From NCBI GenBank assembly GCA_023416955.1, contig JAEZGM010000042.1, positions 1 through 64,000 of the forward strand: a stretch of 64,000 bases of DNA. Direction: 5' to 3'. The translations under genes and the position numbers were made by a program. This document shows, piece after piece, positions 34,323-42,462 of the stretch. Numbering within the stretch: position 1 is the first letter of the stretch; the number at the start of each line of letters is the position of its first letter. Source of the stretch: Bacillota bacterium. Lineage in GTDB: Bacteria; Bacillota; Clostridia; Oscillospirales; Acutalibacteraceae. The notes below the pieces were generated by a model. The model was not told the origin of the DNA, made no database searches, and was given only the letters and a program-made list of their open reading frames with translations.

Positions 34323-35303
34323 TTAGTTTGCGCAGAGCGAGCACCCGGCGCAGCGTTCGGGGGAGCAACCGCTGGGACTGCTGCCTGAAATCACCTGAAA
34401 CCGGGTCCCTTCCAGAGGCAGGAGCTCCGTGTTATCCCCAATTTTGATACTCACCGTGCTGCCGGTTGGGTTGAACTCCAGACGCATGGGGATAAGGGTG
34501 GTCGCCTTTTCATCCAACGGACTGGGCCGCTCCAAAGGGGCGAAAAATCTGGCTTTTTTGTCCGCGGCTACGGCGAACAGGCGGTCCGAAGAGGTCGTAA
34601 CGGCACGGATGCCGCCTGCCCGGTCCAGCACAACGGAATTGCTGTCTGCGTGGATGCCGACGGCGGCCGCATCGTATGCGGCGACCGGGCCGAGAGGCGT
34701 ATCGACGGAGACAGGCACAGCAGGCTCGAAAGAGAGCAGTTCTCCGGTTTCATATAGCGAAAAGCCGATCCGTACCGCAACTTCCCCAAAGCGGGGCGTC
34801 CGGACAGAGATCGTTTCGCCGGGGAACAACGTGACACTGCGAATTCCGCCGTTTTTGAAGAGCGAAACGCCGCTGAGCTTTGCGGTAAACTCCGCAAAAT
34901 CCAACTGGAAATGGAACGGGATGCTGAGTTCGCGCTCCGCATCCTCCGACCAGAATCCGCTGATTTGGCCGTACTGAGGGAAAAAGCGTTTTAGCTCCCC
35001 CGTTTCGTAAAAGGTGACGCATTCCGCAGGGAATTCTCCGATGGGGGTCTGAATCTCCTGCTGCTTTTCCAGATAGACTGTTTTCACCGTCCCGCTGGGG
35101 TAAAACGATATGGAGGGCTTCTGCCTGCGGCGCGGTGTTTCCTCCTGATAATACGGAATCAGTTCTCCAACATGGGTCAGAACCACGTTCCGCTCATTCA
35201 GCCGCAGATTGGCGATACGGCCCTTTTCGTCCGTTTCTCCGCCGCCAATGCCGCAGAAAACGCCGTACGGCGTTTGGATTTGCTCCTGTTTCTTGATTTG
35301 CAT
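34323..35303 (-). CDS. Unrecognised nif-region protein with repeated YetG motifs and a cysteine-rich tail
   Basis: A 326-residue protein that I do not recognise. It has no signal peptide or transmembrane segment. Motifs of the kind F/L-Y-x-S/T-G-x-L/V-K recur: SFYPSGTVKTV (near 70), TFYETGELKRF (near 98), SLFKNGGIRSV (near 147), SLYETGELLSF (near 182) and LEFNPTGSTVS (near 290). Each lies in about 30-50 residues with a Q(I/V)xTPxG-like segment, for example IQTPYGVF and IQTPIGEF. These look like MORN-type or YwqK-type beta-hairpin repeats. The last 20 residues hold four cysteines (GCSPERCAGCSLC), a possible metal or cluster site. It begins five bases after the AnfO-like gene stop, so the two form one operon, next to and divergent from nif genes. 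A role in nitrogenase support is inferred from position only. Confidence 0.7.
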   Translation of the reverse strand: MQIKKQEQIQTPYGVFCGIGGGETDEKGRIANLRLNERNVVLTHVGELIPYYQEETPRRRQKPSISFYPSGTVKTVYLEKQQEIQTPIGEFPAECVTFYETGELKRFFPQYGQISGFWSEDAERELSIPFHFQLDFAEFTAKLSGVSLFKNGGIRSVTLFPGETISVRTPRFGEVAVRIGFSLYETGELLSFEPAVPVSVDTPLGPVAAYDAAAVGIHADSNSVVLDRAGGIRAVTTSSDRLFAVAADKKARFFAPLERPSPLDEKATTLIPMRLEFNPTGSTVSIKIGDNTELLPLEGTRFQVISGSSPSGCSPERCAGCSLCAN

Positions 35304-35308
35304 GCATG

Positions 35309-35923
35309 TTACCTCCTGTCGCAGTCTTTTTTGGTGATGACAGCTAGCGTCTGCCCTCCATCGGGGATGGACTCCACCTGGTAGTTCCTTGAAAGCCAGG
35401 GAGGGATGTGCTCACACTGCAGCCGCAGTTCCAAAAACGGAGTCTCACTCAGAAATGGCTGCAGCGCCATTTTTGAGCTGATTTCCGGCTTTGCCCGCTG
35501 CAGCGCGGAGAGATCGAAGAAATAGATGCCGGGTGTCTCGGTTTCCCCAGGAGATTCGGGGAGGCGCGCCGGGCTGACATTCTCAAGCCGGAGCACATCT
35601 TGCGCGATTCCCTCCAGCACTTCGGGCGAGATTTCCCGGATGGTAAAGAGGGAAAAGCCCGCGCGGGTGAATATCTGATAAGGCAGCCCGCAAATTTCCC
35701 CTCCAGCCAGCACCCGGCAGTCCGGCAGTTGCCGAATTAGCTCCGCGGTCCAACCGCGCAGTGCAGCAACGCTGTCCGCCGGCATGGGGGCAAGCGGGAT
35801 AGTTTCGATGAGTTGCCAGTCCGGCTCCCGTTCGAACAACAAAATAGAATCGGATTTTAGAAATGAATTTATCGTATTCTCATTATTCAAATATTGGGTA
35901 TGTACGGCAATACGAAATTCCAT
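35309..35923 (-). CDS. AnfO-like nitrogenase accessory protein
   Basis: A 204-residue soluble protein resembling the AnfO family first noted in Fe-only nitrogenase clusters: MEFRIAVHTQ start, SILLFEREPDWQLIETIPL, then LIRQLPDCRVLAGGEICGLPYQIFTR and a FSLFTIREISPEVLEGI segment. AnfO function is not established; a role in electron transfer or enzyme protection has been suggested. Here no anfDGK or vnf genes are present and the nitrogenase is of the molybdenum type, so the family is probably wider than its name. The ATG with gaggtgg upstream is preferred over a longer start. It is transcribed divergently from nifH over a 343-base gap. Confidence 0.65.
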   Translation of the reverse strand: MEFRIAVHTQYLNNENTINSFLKSDSILLFEREPDWQLIETIPLAPMPADSVAALRGWTAELIRQLPDCRVLAGGEICGLPYQIFTRAGFSLFTIREISPEVLEGIAQDVLRLENVSPARLPESPGETETPGIYFFDLSALQRAKPEISSKMALQPFLSETPFLELRLQCEHIPPWLSRNYQVESIPDGGQTLAVITKKDCDRR

Positions 35924-35980
35924 GCAGCCACCTCGTTTTAAACCCAAAGCAAGCTGATTTTCGAGAAATTCACTGAATAA

Positions 35981-35999
35981 CACCACAAATTTGTTGGTG
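35981..35999. promoter_or_regulatory. Palindromic operator candidate between AnfO-like gene and nifH
   Basis: The 19-base palindrome CACCA-c-AAATTT-g-TTGGTG-type sequence has five-base arms (CACCA/TGGTG) and a central AAATTT-rich core. It begins eight bases after the -10 of the minus-strand promoter, covering the likely transcription start. That is a typical place for a repressor. The binding protein is unknown. Confidence 0.5.
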
Positions 36000-36006
36000 C
36001 TGATTT

Positions 36007-36036
36007 AGTATAAAACGCTATGAATATAAAAGTCAA
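36007..36036 (-). promoter_or_regulatory. Promoter of the AnfO-like unit
   Basis: On the minus strand TTGACT (36036-36031), an 18-base spacer and TATACT (36012-36007). Confidence 0.65.
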
Positions 36037-36093
36037 TAGAAAATTGGTAAATTTCAAAATGAAAGTTTCAAAACTAAAAAATGCACAAAAAAG

Positions 36094-36116
36094 GAAAAGG
36101 CCAAAGGACCTTTTTC
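36094..36116. other. Short hairpin in the nifH upstream region
   Basis: gaaaaggcc pairs with gg-a-cctttttc (one bulge) around an aaa loop, followed by ttaa. It lies before the nifH promoter, so it could insulate nifH from upstream transcripts. Confidence 0.4.
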
Positions 36117-36130
36117 TTAAATCTGATGCA

Positions 36131-36159
36131 TTGTGCGACCCTTTTGCGGGCGGTATACT
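36131..36159 (+). promoter_or_regulatory. Sigma-A-type promoter candidate for nifH
   Basis: TTGTGC (36131-36136), exactly 17 bases, then TATACT (36154-36159). Transcription would start near 36166, giving a leader of about 100 bases. Confidence 0.6.
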
Positions 36160-36166
36160 GAAAACA

Positions 36167-36214
36167 GTTTCAACGTCCGGTAGGGAAAACGCCCCGATCG
36201 GAGGCGGACGAAAC
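36167..36214 (+). promoter_or_regulatory. Structured start of the nifH leader
   Basis: gtttc and cgtccg at the left pair with cggacg and gaaac at the right, with a two-base asymmetric bulge. The hairpin would form the very 5' end of the nifH transcript. It may stabilise the abundant nifH message or be a control element; no known riboswitch core is recognisable. Confidence 0.45.
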
Positions 36215-36266
36215 ATACACCATATGAATAGCGATATTTCAAAGACACAAAAGGAGGCTGCTGAAA

Positions 36267-37088
36267 ATGAGACAGGTTGCAATCTACGGCAAAGGCGGAA
36301 TCGGGAAATCGACCACTACGCAGAATCTGAACGCCGGGCTGGCGGAAATGGGCAAGAAGATCATGATCGTCGGCTGTGACCCGAAAGCGGATTCCACCCG
36401 CCTGATTTTGGGTGGGCTTGCGCAGCAGACGGTGCTGGATACCCTGCGTGAGGAAGGCGACGACATCGATCTGGACTTCGTGATGAAGGAAGGCTATGGC
36501 GGCATCAAATGCGTGGAATCCGGGGGCCCGGAACCGGGCGTCGGATGTGCCGGACGCGGCATCATCACCTCCATCAATCTGCTGGAGCAGTTGGGCGCCT
36601 ACACGGATGATCTGGACTATGTGTTTTACGACGTCCTCGGCGACGTGGTTTGCGGCGGGTTCGCCATGCCGATCCGCGAGGGAAAGGCGAAAGAGATATA
36701 CATCGTCTGTTCCGGCGAAATGATGGCGCTTTACGCGGCAAACAATATTTCCAAAGGAATCATGCGCTTTGCGAAAACGGGGGGCGTGCGGCTGGGCGGC
36801 CTGATCTGCAATTCCCGTAACGTGGACGGCGAGGCCGACCTGGTGTCTGCGTTTGCGAAGGAACTGGGCACGCAAATGATTTACTTTGTCCCCCGCGACA
36901 ATGAAGTGCAGCGCGCGGAAATCCACAAAAAAACAGTCATTGATTTTGAACCCGAGAGTATGCAGGCGGGAAAATACCGTGAGCTGGCGAAAAAAATCGA
37001 CGAAAACGACATGTTCGTCATTCCGCAGCCGCTCAAGCAGGAACGGCTGGAGGCCATCCTGATGGAGCACGGGCTGATGGATATCTGA
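36267..37088 (+). CDS. nifH: Nitrogenase iron protein NifH
   Basis: Dinitrogenase reductase: a dimer that uses MgATP to pass electrons to the MoFe protein. Of 273 residues, P-loop GKGGIGKS starts at residue 8, the two cluster cysteines are Cys94 (VGCAGRG) and Cys129 (VVCGGF), and Arg97 in CAGRGI is the site used for ADP-ribosylation in some bacteria. YDVLGDVVCGGFAMP and EMMALYAAN are intact. The start follows aaaggaggct. It heads nifH-nifI1-nifI2-nifD-nifK. The region is richer in G+C than the sequence beyond 48.9 kb. Confidence 0.97.
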   Translation: MRQVAIYGKGGIGKSTTTQNLNAGLAEMGKKIMIVGCDPKADSTRLILGGLAQQTVLDTLREEGDDIDLDFVMKEGYGGIKCVESGGPEPGVGCAGRGIITSINLLEQLGAYTDDLDYVFYDVLGDVVCGGFAMPIREGKAKEIYIVCSGEMMALYAANNISKGIMRFAKTGGVRLGGLICNSRNVDGEADLVSAFAKELGTQMIYFVPRDNEVQRAEIHKKTVIDFEPESMQAGKYRELAKKIDENDMFVIPQPLKQERLEAILMEHGLMDI

Positions 37089-37107
37089 AGAAAGAGGAGG
37101 AGACAGT

Positions 37108-37431
37108 ATGATTATGGTTCGAGCAATCGTCCGCCCTGAGAAAGTGGACGTTCTGATGTCCGAACTGGTTGCCGCCGGATTTCCCGCAATGACTAAAATG
37201 GATGTTTACGGCCGCGGCAAACAAAAAGGTATCAGCGTGGGCGAGGTGCATTACGATGAGATCCCGAAGGAAATGCTTCTGATCGTCTGCGAAGATGCGG
37301 ACAAAGACAGCCTCGTGGAACTGATTTTACGCACGGCGCGCACCGGCAGCGGTAATTTTGGAGACGGAAAAGTTTTCGTCTCCCCGGTCGAAACAGCCTA
37401 CACTGTCAGCACCGGCGCCGAGGGTCTGTGA
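37108..37431 (+). CDS. nifI1: Nitrogen regulatory PII-like protein NifI1
   Basis: A 107-residue GlnB/PII relative. Between nifH and nifD such proteins (NifI1 and NifI2) bind 2-oxoglutarate and ATP and switch off nitrogenase by contacting the MoFe protein, as shown in methanogens; this is a family-based inference here. MVRAIVRPEKVD, KMDVYGRGKQKGI (T-loop base) and GDGKVFVSPVE are seen. It starts 19 bases after nifH with gaggagg. Two in-frame ATGs lie two codons apart. Confidence 0.93.
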   Translation: MIMVRAIVRPEKVDVLMSELVAAGFPAMTKMDVYGRGKQKGISVGEVHYDEIPKEMLLIVCEDADKDSLVELILRTARTGSGNFGDGKVFVSPVETAYTVSTGAEGL

Positions 37432-37444
37432 GAAGGAGGCTATT

Positions 37445-37828
37445 ATGAAAGAGATTATGGCCTTTATCCGGCCCAACAAAGTCAACGCAACCAAAAAGGC
37501 GCTGGCAGACGGCGGCTACCCATCTTTTTCCTGTCGCAAATGCGTGGGGCGGGGCAAGCACAGGCTCGACCAGGCCGTGATTGAAACCATCGTCCGAACG
37601 GGCGACCTTCCCGAGAATGCTGTGGGCGAGGCGCTTACCGAGACGCAGAGGCTGATCGCAAAGCGGTTTTTTCTGATTATCGTCAAAGACAGCGAAGTGA
37701 AAGATGTTGTCGATATCCTGATTCGCACCAACCAGTCCGGGAACCCGGGCGACGGAAAAATCTTTATCCTTCCCCTGCTTGAAGCATATACCGTACGAAC
37801 GGGGGAAGCAACCGAGGACAGTTTCTAG
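37445..37828 (+). CDS. nifI2: Nitrogen regulatory PII-like protein NifI2
   Basis: Partner of NifI1; together they form the complex that inhibits NifDK when fixed nitrogen is plentiful. The 127-residue protein has IMAFIRPNKVNATKKAL, a longer T-loop region with CRKCVGRGK and RLIAKRFFLI, and GDGKIFILPLLEAYTVRTGE. Two cysteines in SCRKC are a feature of NifI2. Start ATG after gaaggaggc; a longer frame upstream overlaps nifI1 and is rejected. Confidence 0.92.
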   Translation: MKEIMAFIRPNKVNATKKALADGGYPSFSCRKCVGRGKHRLDQAVIETIVRTGDLPENAVGEALTETQRLIAKRFFLIIVKDSEVKDVVDILIRTNQSGNPGDGKIFILPLLEAYTVRTGEATEDSF

Positions 37829-37848
37829 GGAAAGGAGAGAAATTTGGC

Positions 37849-39519
37849 ATGAATGAAAAGACCAGGCTGCTCGAAAAATACTCGGCCCGCGTTTATAAAA
37901 ACCGGCGGGACCATATTGTCCAGATCGAATCGGAGAACAGCACGCAGGCCATTGTGGCCAACACCCGGGCGCTGCCGGGCATCATGACTAACCGAGGCTG
38001 CTGCTACGCGGGCTGCAAAGGGGTTGTGGTCGGGCCCATGAAAGACGTGTGCGTGATTACCCACGGCCCCATCGGCTGCGGTTTTTACAGCTGGGGTACC
38101 CGCCGCAATAAGGCCGTGGCGGAGGAAGGCGGTCAGAACTATATTCCTTATTGCCTGTCCACCGATATGCAGGAGCCGGACATCGTGTTCGGCGGCGAGA
38201 AAAAGCTGCTGAAGGCCATTGACGAGGCAATGGAGATTTTCCACCCCAAATGCATCATGATCTGTTCCACCTGTCCGATCGGTTTGATCGGCGATGACGT
38301 ACAGAGCATCGCCCGGCAGACCGAGGAAAAGTACGGTATCAAAGCCATCGGATATTCCTGTGAAGGCTACAAAGGTGTTAGCCAGTCGGCAGGGCACCAC
38401 ATCGCAAACAACGGACTGATGCGCTACATCATCGGCACGGGTGATAAGCGCCCTACAGGCAAATATTCCTTGAACATCCTCGGCGAATACAACATTGGCG
38501 GCGATGCTTGGGAGGAGGAGCGTGTGCTGAAGCGCATCGGATACGAGGTGGTTTCAGTTTTTACGGGGGACGGATCCTACGAAACGATGAAAAATGCGCA
38601 TCTGGCGGATCTGAACCTAGTAATGTGCCACCGCTCCATCAACTATATCGCTGAAATGATGAAAACCAAATACGGTGTTGACTGGTTAAAGATTAACTTC
38701 ATTGGCATCGGCGCCACAACACAGAGCCTGCGCGACATCGCCCGGTATTTTGGCGACCCGGCACTGATTCAGCGCACGGAGGAAGTTATTTCCGACGAGC
38801 TCGCCGAAGTGTTCGATGATATGGAGTATTATAAAGGCAAGCTCAAAGGGAAAACGGTCGGCATTTTTACAGGCGGTTCCCGCTCGCATCACTATCAGAC
38901 TTTGGTAGAGGAGCTCGGAATGGAAACGGCGTTCGCGGGCTATGAATTCGCGCACCGGGACGATTACGAAGGCCGCCGTGTCATTCCGGAGATCAAACTG
39001 GACGCGGACAGTAAAAACATCGAGCAGTTCTCCGTGCAGGCGGACCCCGCGCTTTACCGGGAACGGTATTCCGGCGAGCAGCTCCAGACCATGCGTGAGG
39101 AAGCAATCCCTATCGACACCTATTCGGGCATGATTCCTGAGATGCGTCCCGGGGACATGGTGGTGGACGATTACAACGAGATCGAGACGGAGCGGCTGCT
39201 TCAAATCTACAAGCCGGACATTCTGCTTTCCGGCATCAAGGACAAATATGTCGTCCAGCGGGCGGGTACCGCTTCCCGGCAGTTGCATTCCTACGATTAT
39301 TCCGGCCCGTACGCGGGATTCCGGGGCGCAGTAATTTTTGCGCGCGATATGACGATTGCCTGTTACGACCCTGCGTGGCAGTTTTTGGTGCCGCCCTGGC
39401 GCAATAGCCCATCCGTCCGGGGAACCCTGACGGAGGCGCCGCCAGAAATCGGGAAGACCACGAGCGGCAAAGGACCGCGGCCGGGAAGCTTCAGCGAACC
39501 GGACAGAGAGGAGGCATAG
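37849..39519 (+). CDS. nifD: Nitrogenase molybdenum-iron protein alpha chain NifD
   Basis: Holds the FeMo-cofactor and shares the P-cluster with NifK. Of 556 residues, P-cluster cysteines are Cys51/52 (NRGCCYAGC), Cys77 (GPIGC) and Cys142 (STCP); FeMo-cofactor ligands are Cys260 (VMCHRSINYI) and His480 (QLHSYDYSGPY). A segment of about 50 residues near 385-440 is the extra insertion seen in C. pasteurianum NifD. The CHRS motif and the absence of an AnfG/VnfG subunit gene show the molybdenum type. The C-terminal 40 residues are Pro/Gly-rich and variable. Confidence 0.97.
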   Translation: MNEKTRLLEKYSARVYKNRRDHIVQIESENSTQAIVANTRALPGIMTNRGCCYAGCKGVVVGPMKDVCVITHGPIGCGFYSWGTRRNKAVAEEGGQNYIPYCLSTDMQEPDIVFGGEKKLLKAIDEAMEIFHPKCIMICSTCPIGLIGDDVQSIARQTEEKYGIKAIGYSCEGYKGVSQSAGHHIANNGLMRYIIGTGDKRPTGKYSLNILGEYNIGGDAWEEERVLKRIGYEVVSVFTGDGSYETMKNAHLADLNLVMCHRSINYIAEMMKTKYGVDWLKINFIGIGATTQSLRDIARYFGDPALIQRTEEVISDELAEVFDDMEYYKGKLKGKTVGIFTGGSRSHHYQTLVEELGMETAFAGYEFAHRDDYEGRRVIPEIKLDADSKNIEQFSVQADPALYRERYSGEQLQTMREEAIPIDTYSGMIPEMRPGDMVVDDYNEIETERLLQIYKPDILLSGIKDKYVVQRAGTASRQLHSYDYSGPYAGFRGAVIFARDMTIACYDPAWQFLVPPWRNSPSVRGTLTEAPPEIGKTTSGKGPRPGSFSEPDREEA

Positions 39520-39521
39520 CG

Positions 39522-40886
39522 ATGTTGGATATGACACCCAAAACCATAGTGGAGCGTACGGCGCTCCGCATCAACCCGTGCAAAACCTGCCAGCCTGTTG
39601 GCGCCATGTACTGCGCGCTGGGTGTGCACGGTTGCCTTCCCCACAGCCACGGTTCGCAGGGCTGCTGCTCGTATCACCGCACGTTCCTGACCCGGCATTT
39701 CAAAGACCCTGCGCCTGCGACTACCAGCTCCTTTACGGAGGGCGCATCGGTGTTCGGGGGCGGCAGCAATCTGAAAACGGCTGTCAAAAACGTGTTTGAG
39801 ATCTACGACCCGGAGGTCATGGCCATCCACACCACCTGTCTTTCCGAAACCATCGGCGACGACATCCATTCCTATGTGGTGGACATTGAGGTGCCGGAGG
39901 GAAAATACATTGTTTACACGCATACGCCGAGCTATGTAGGCTCCCATATTACGGGATTTTCCAACATGATGACGGGCTTCATCGACTGCATTTCCGAAAA
40001 AAGCGGCGTCAAAAACGGAAAAACGGCAATTTTCCCCGGTTTTGTCAACCCCGGTGACATGCGGGAGATGAAACGCCTCGCCGGGCTGATGCAGGTGCCC
40101 TATACCATGTTTCCTGACACCAGCGGCGTAATGGACGCCCCCATGACCGGACGCTATGAGATGTACCCCGCGGGGGGAACCCCCGTGCAGGAGATCATCC
40201 ATCTGGGTGACTGCGAGCAAGTGATTGCCCTAGGGCAGATCACCAGTACGCCGGCCGCAGAGGACATGGAGAAAAAGTTTGATATTCCGTACACCGTTTT
40301 GCCGCTGCCTATCGGCGTGGAGGCGACCGATCGGTACCTGATGGAGCTTTCACGTATTTCCGGCCGGGAGGTGCCGCCGGAGCTGGAGGAGCAGCGCGGC
40401 CAATTGGTCGACATCCTGCTGGACAGCCACCAGTATTCAGCGGGTAAAACTGTCGCCATCTTCGGCGACCCGGATACTGTGCAGGGCCTGACGGCGCTCT
40501 GCCTGGAGATGGGAATGCACCCGAAGTATATGATTACCGGAACTCCCAAGGAAGATCTCGAGGTTTCGGTAAAAGCGCTGTGTGAGCAGTACGGGGTGGA
40601 AGGTTATACGGTCAAAGCCAACGCGGACCTGTTCGAGCTGCACCAGTGGATCAAGAATGACCCGGTGGACCTGCTGCTTGGCACCAGCTATGGCAAGCAG
40701 ATCGCCAAAGCGGAGGATATCCCCATGGTGCGGGCCGGGTTCCCGATCCTGGATCGCTACGTCCATTCCTACTTTCCGATGGTGGGTTACACGGGCGCGA
40801 TGCGTTTTGTGGAGAAAATCACCAACGCGCTAATGGACCGGACCGACCGCGATTGCAGGGACGAAGATCTGGATGTCGTGATGTAG
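39522..40886 (+). CDS. nifK: Nitrogenase molybdenum-iron protein beta chain NifK
   Basis: Partner of NifD; carries the other three P-cluster ligands, here Cys23 (KTCQPVGA), Cys48 (GSQGC) and Cys106 (TTCLSE). At 454 residues it lacks the N-terminal extension of about 50 residues found in Azotobacter-type NifK, as in C. pasteurianum. The start is two bases after the nifD stop; the gaggaggc ribosome site lies inside nifD. A probable terminator lies about 45 bases after the stop. Confidence 0.97.
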   Translation: MLDMTPKTIVERTALRINPCKTCQPVGAMYCALGVHGCLPHSHGSQGCCSYHRTFLTRHFKDPAPATTSSFTEGASVFGGGSNLKTAVKNVFEIYDPEVMAIHTTCLSETIGDDIHSYVVDIEVPEGKYIVYTHTPSYVGSHITGFSNMMTGFIDCISEKSGVKNGKTAIFPGFVNPGDMREMKRLAGLMQVPYTMFPDTSGVMDAPMTGRYEMYPAGGTPVQEIIHLGDCEQVIALGQITSTPAAEDMEKKFDIPYTVLPLPIGVEATDRYLMELSRISGREVPPELEEQRGQLVDILLDSHQYSAGKTVAIFGDPDTVQGLTALCLEMGMHPKYMITGTPKEDLEVSVKALCEQYGVEGYTVKANADLFELHQWIKNDPVDLLLGTSYGKQIAKAEDIPMVRAGFPILDRYVHSYFPMVGYTGAMRFVEKITNALMDRTDRDCRDEDLDVVM

Positions 40887-40931
40887 CAGCATCCAGCAGG
40901 AAAAGCACAGCAAAATTCATATCATTTGAGC

Positions 40932-40972
40932 GCATTGCAACGGGGCAATTCTTCCGTTACAATGCACTTTTT
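40932..40972 (+). terminator. Probable terminator or attenuator between nifK and nifE
   Basis: gcattgcaacgg pairs with ccgttacaatgc (one mismatch), followed by acttttttg. It lies between structural and cofactor genes and would lower readthrough into nifE. Confidence 0.75.
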
Positions 40973-41055
40973 TGTTTTATGGGCTTTGAAGCGAGCCGTA
41001 GCCGACCTCAAGACGGCAAGGCAGGCGGCCCATCTGAGAAAAGGAGCGGTTTGTT

Positions 41056-42462
41056 ATGGCAGATAGTAATCTCCGCATTTTAAAAGAGCGCCAGCCGTCG
41101 ATTCTTGACAAATCGGCTCTGTGCGGCGGCGCGAAAGGATGCGGTATCGAATGTGAAAAGGCCAGCGTTGCCGGGGCGGTCAGCCAGCGCGCATGTGTCT
41201 ACTGCGGGGCGCGCGTCGTTCTGAATCCGATCACGGACGCATACCATATCGTGCACGGGCCCATCGGCTGCTCAAGCTATACTTGGGATATTCGGGGGAG
41301 CCTCTCGAGCGGGTCCGAACTCTACCGCAACAGTTTTTCCACGGACCTGCGGGAAACAGACGTGATTTTCGGCGGGGAAAAGAAGCTGAGCGCCGCTATC
41401 GACGAGTTGATGGAGCAGTGCGCGCCGCGCTTGATCTTCGTTTATGCCACCTGTATTGTCGGTGTCATCGGAGACGACGTGGATGCCGTCTGCCGCCGCG
41501 CGGAGCAGAAATACGGCATCCGCGTTATTCCCGTCAAGGCTCCCGGTTTCTCCGGAACGAAATCCCTCGGGTACAAAATGGCCTGCAACGCTATCATGCA
41601 GCTCATCCGGCCGCACAAAGACATGCCGAAGCTGCCGCACAGCGTCAACATTCTCGGGGATTTCAACCTCGCCGGAGAAATATGGATCATCCGCAGCTAC
41701 CTGGAGCGGATCGGAATTTCGGTGGTCTCCACCATCACGGGCGACGCCACCTATGAATCTTTGATTCATGCCTCCGCCGCAGAGTTGAATCTGGTGCAGT
41801 GTGCCGGCTCCTCCATGTACCTTGCTGAGCAAATGGAGGAGGAACTGGGAATTCCGAAGATGAAGGTGAGCTTTTTCGGCGTGGAAGACACCACCGAATC
41901 CCTCCTGCGTGCGGCGCGTTGGTTTGGGGAAGAGGAAATTCTCCGACGCGCAGAGGAATTCACCCGGGAAAAAAGCCGGGAGGCACGCGAGGCCGTTCAG
42001 AAATTTAGGCCGTGCTTCGCTGGAAAAAAGGCGGCCATCTATGTGGGAGGTGGGTTCAAGGCTATCTCCCTCATCCGCCAGTTCCGCGAAATGGGCATCG
42101 AAACCGTCGTTGTGGGAACGCAGACTGGCAAGAAAGACGAATACGAAGTTATTGAGACCTTAGTCGGGCCAGATACCGTGATTCTCGACGATGCCAGCCC
42201 GGCGGAACTGGAACAGTTCATTCTGGAAAAACATGCGGATATTCTCGTGGGCGGCGTCAAGGAACGCCCGCTTGCCTACAAGCTGGGGGTCGCTTTCTGC
42301 GACCACAACCACGAGCGCAAGCACGCACTGGCCGGCTACGAGGGCGTGTTAAATTTCGCGGAAGAGGTGAATCTTTCGATTAACAGCCCCGTGTGGCAGT
42401 ATGGCGGGCCACGGTCGGCAAAACCGGAAGAGAAGCTGAAAGGAGGGCGCGCGGCTGTATGA
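41056..42462 (+). CDS. nifE: Nitrogenase cofactor assembly protein NifE
   Basis: NifEN is the scaffold on which the iron-sulfur precursor from NifB becomes FeMo-cofactor. The 468-residue protein is NifD-like with CVYCGARVVLNP, HGPIGCSSYTW, ATCIVGVIGDD and HNHERKHALAGYEG. Cysteine ligands for the shared EN cluster are retained; the NifD-type CHRS and HSYD cofactor ligands are not. A Cys-rich N-terminus (CGGAKGCGIEC) is typical of NifE. Start ATG with aaaaggag; its stop overlaps the NifN-B start. Confidence 0.95.
   Translation: MADSNLRILKERQPSILDKSALCGGAKGCGIECEKASVAGAVSQRACVYCGARVVLNPITDAYHIVHGPIGCSSYTWDIRGSLSSGSELYRNSFSTDLRETDVIFGGEKKLSAAIDELMEQCAPRLIFVYATCIVGVIGDDVDAVCRRAEQKYGIRVIPVKAPGFSGTKSLGYKMACNAIMQLIRPHKDMPKLPHSVNILGDFNLAGEIWIIRSYLERIGISVVSTITGDATYESLIHASAAELNLVQCAGSSMYLAEQMEEELGIPKMKVSFFGVEDTTESLLRAARWFGEEEILRRAEEFTREKSREAREAVQKFRPCFAGKKAAIYVGGGFKAISLIRQFREMGIETVVVGTQTGKKDEYEVIETLVGPDTVILDDASPAELEQFILEKHADILVGGVKERPLAYKLGVAFCDHNHERKHALAGYEGVLNFAEEVNLSINSPVWQYGGPRSAKPEEKLKGGRAAV

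Noticed and set aside
36121..36160. Sigma-54 promoter for nifH
   Set aside because: A tTGTGC...TTTTGC sequence loosely resembles the -24/-12 pattern, but the GG/GC spacing is wrong, and a sigma-A type promoter with exact 17-base spacing fits better. No sigma-54 activator gene is in the window.
35309..40886. Fe-only or vanadium nitrogenase
   Set aside because: An AnfO-like gene is present, but NifD has the molybdenum-type CHRS and HSYD motifs, no anfG/vnfG delta-subunit gene exists, and modABC and split nifV accompany it.
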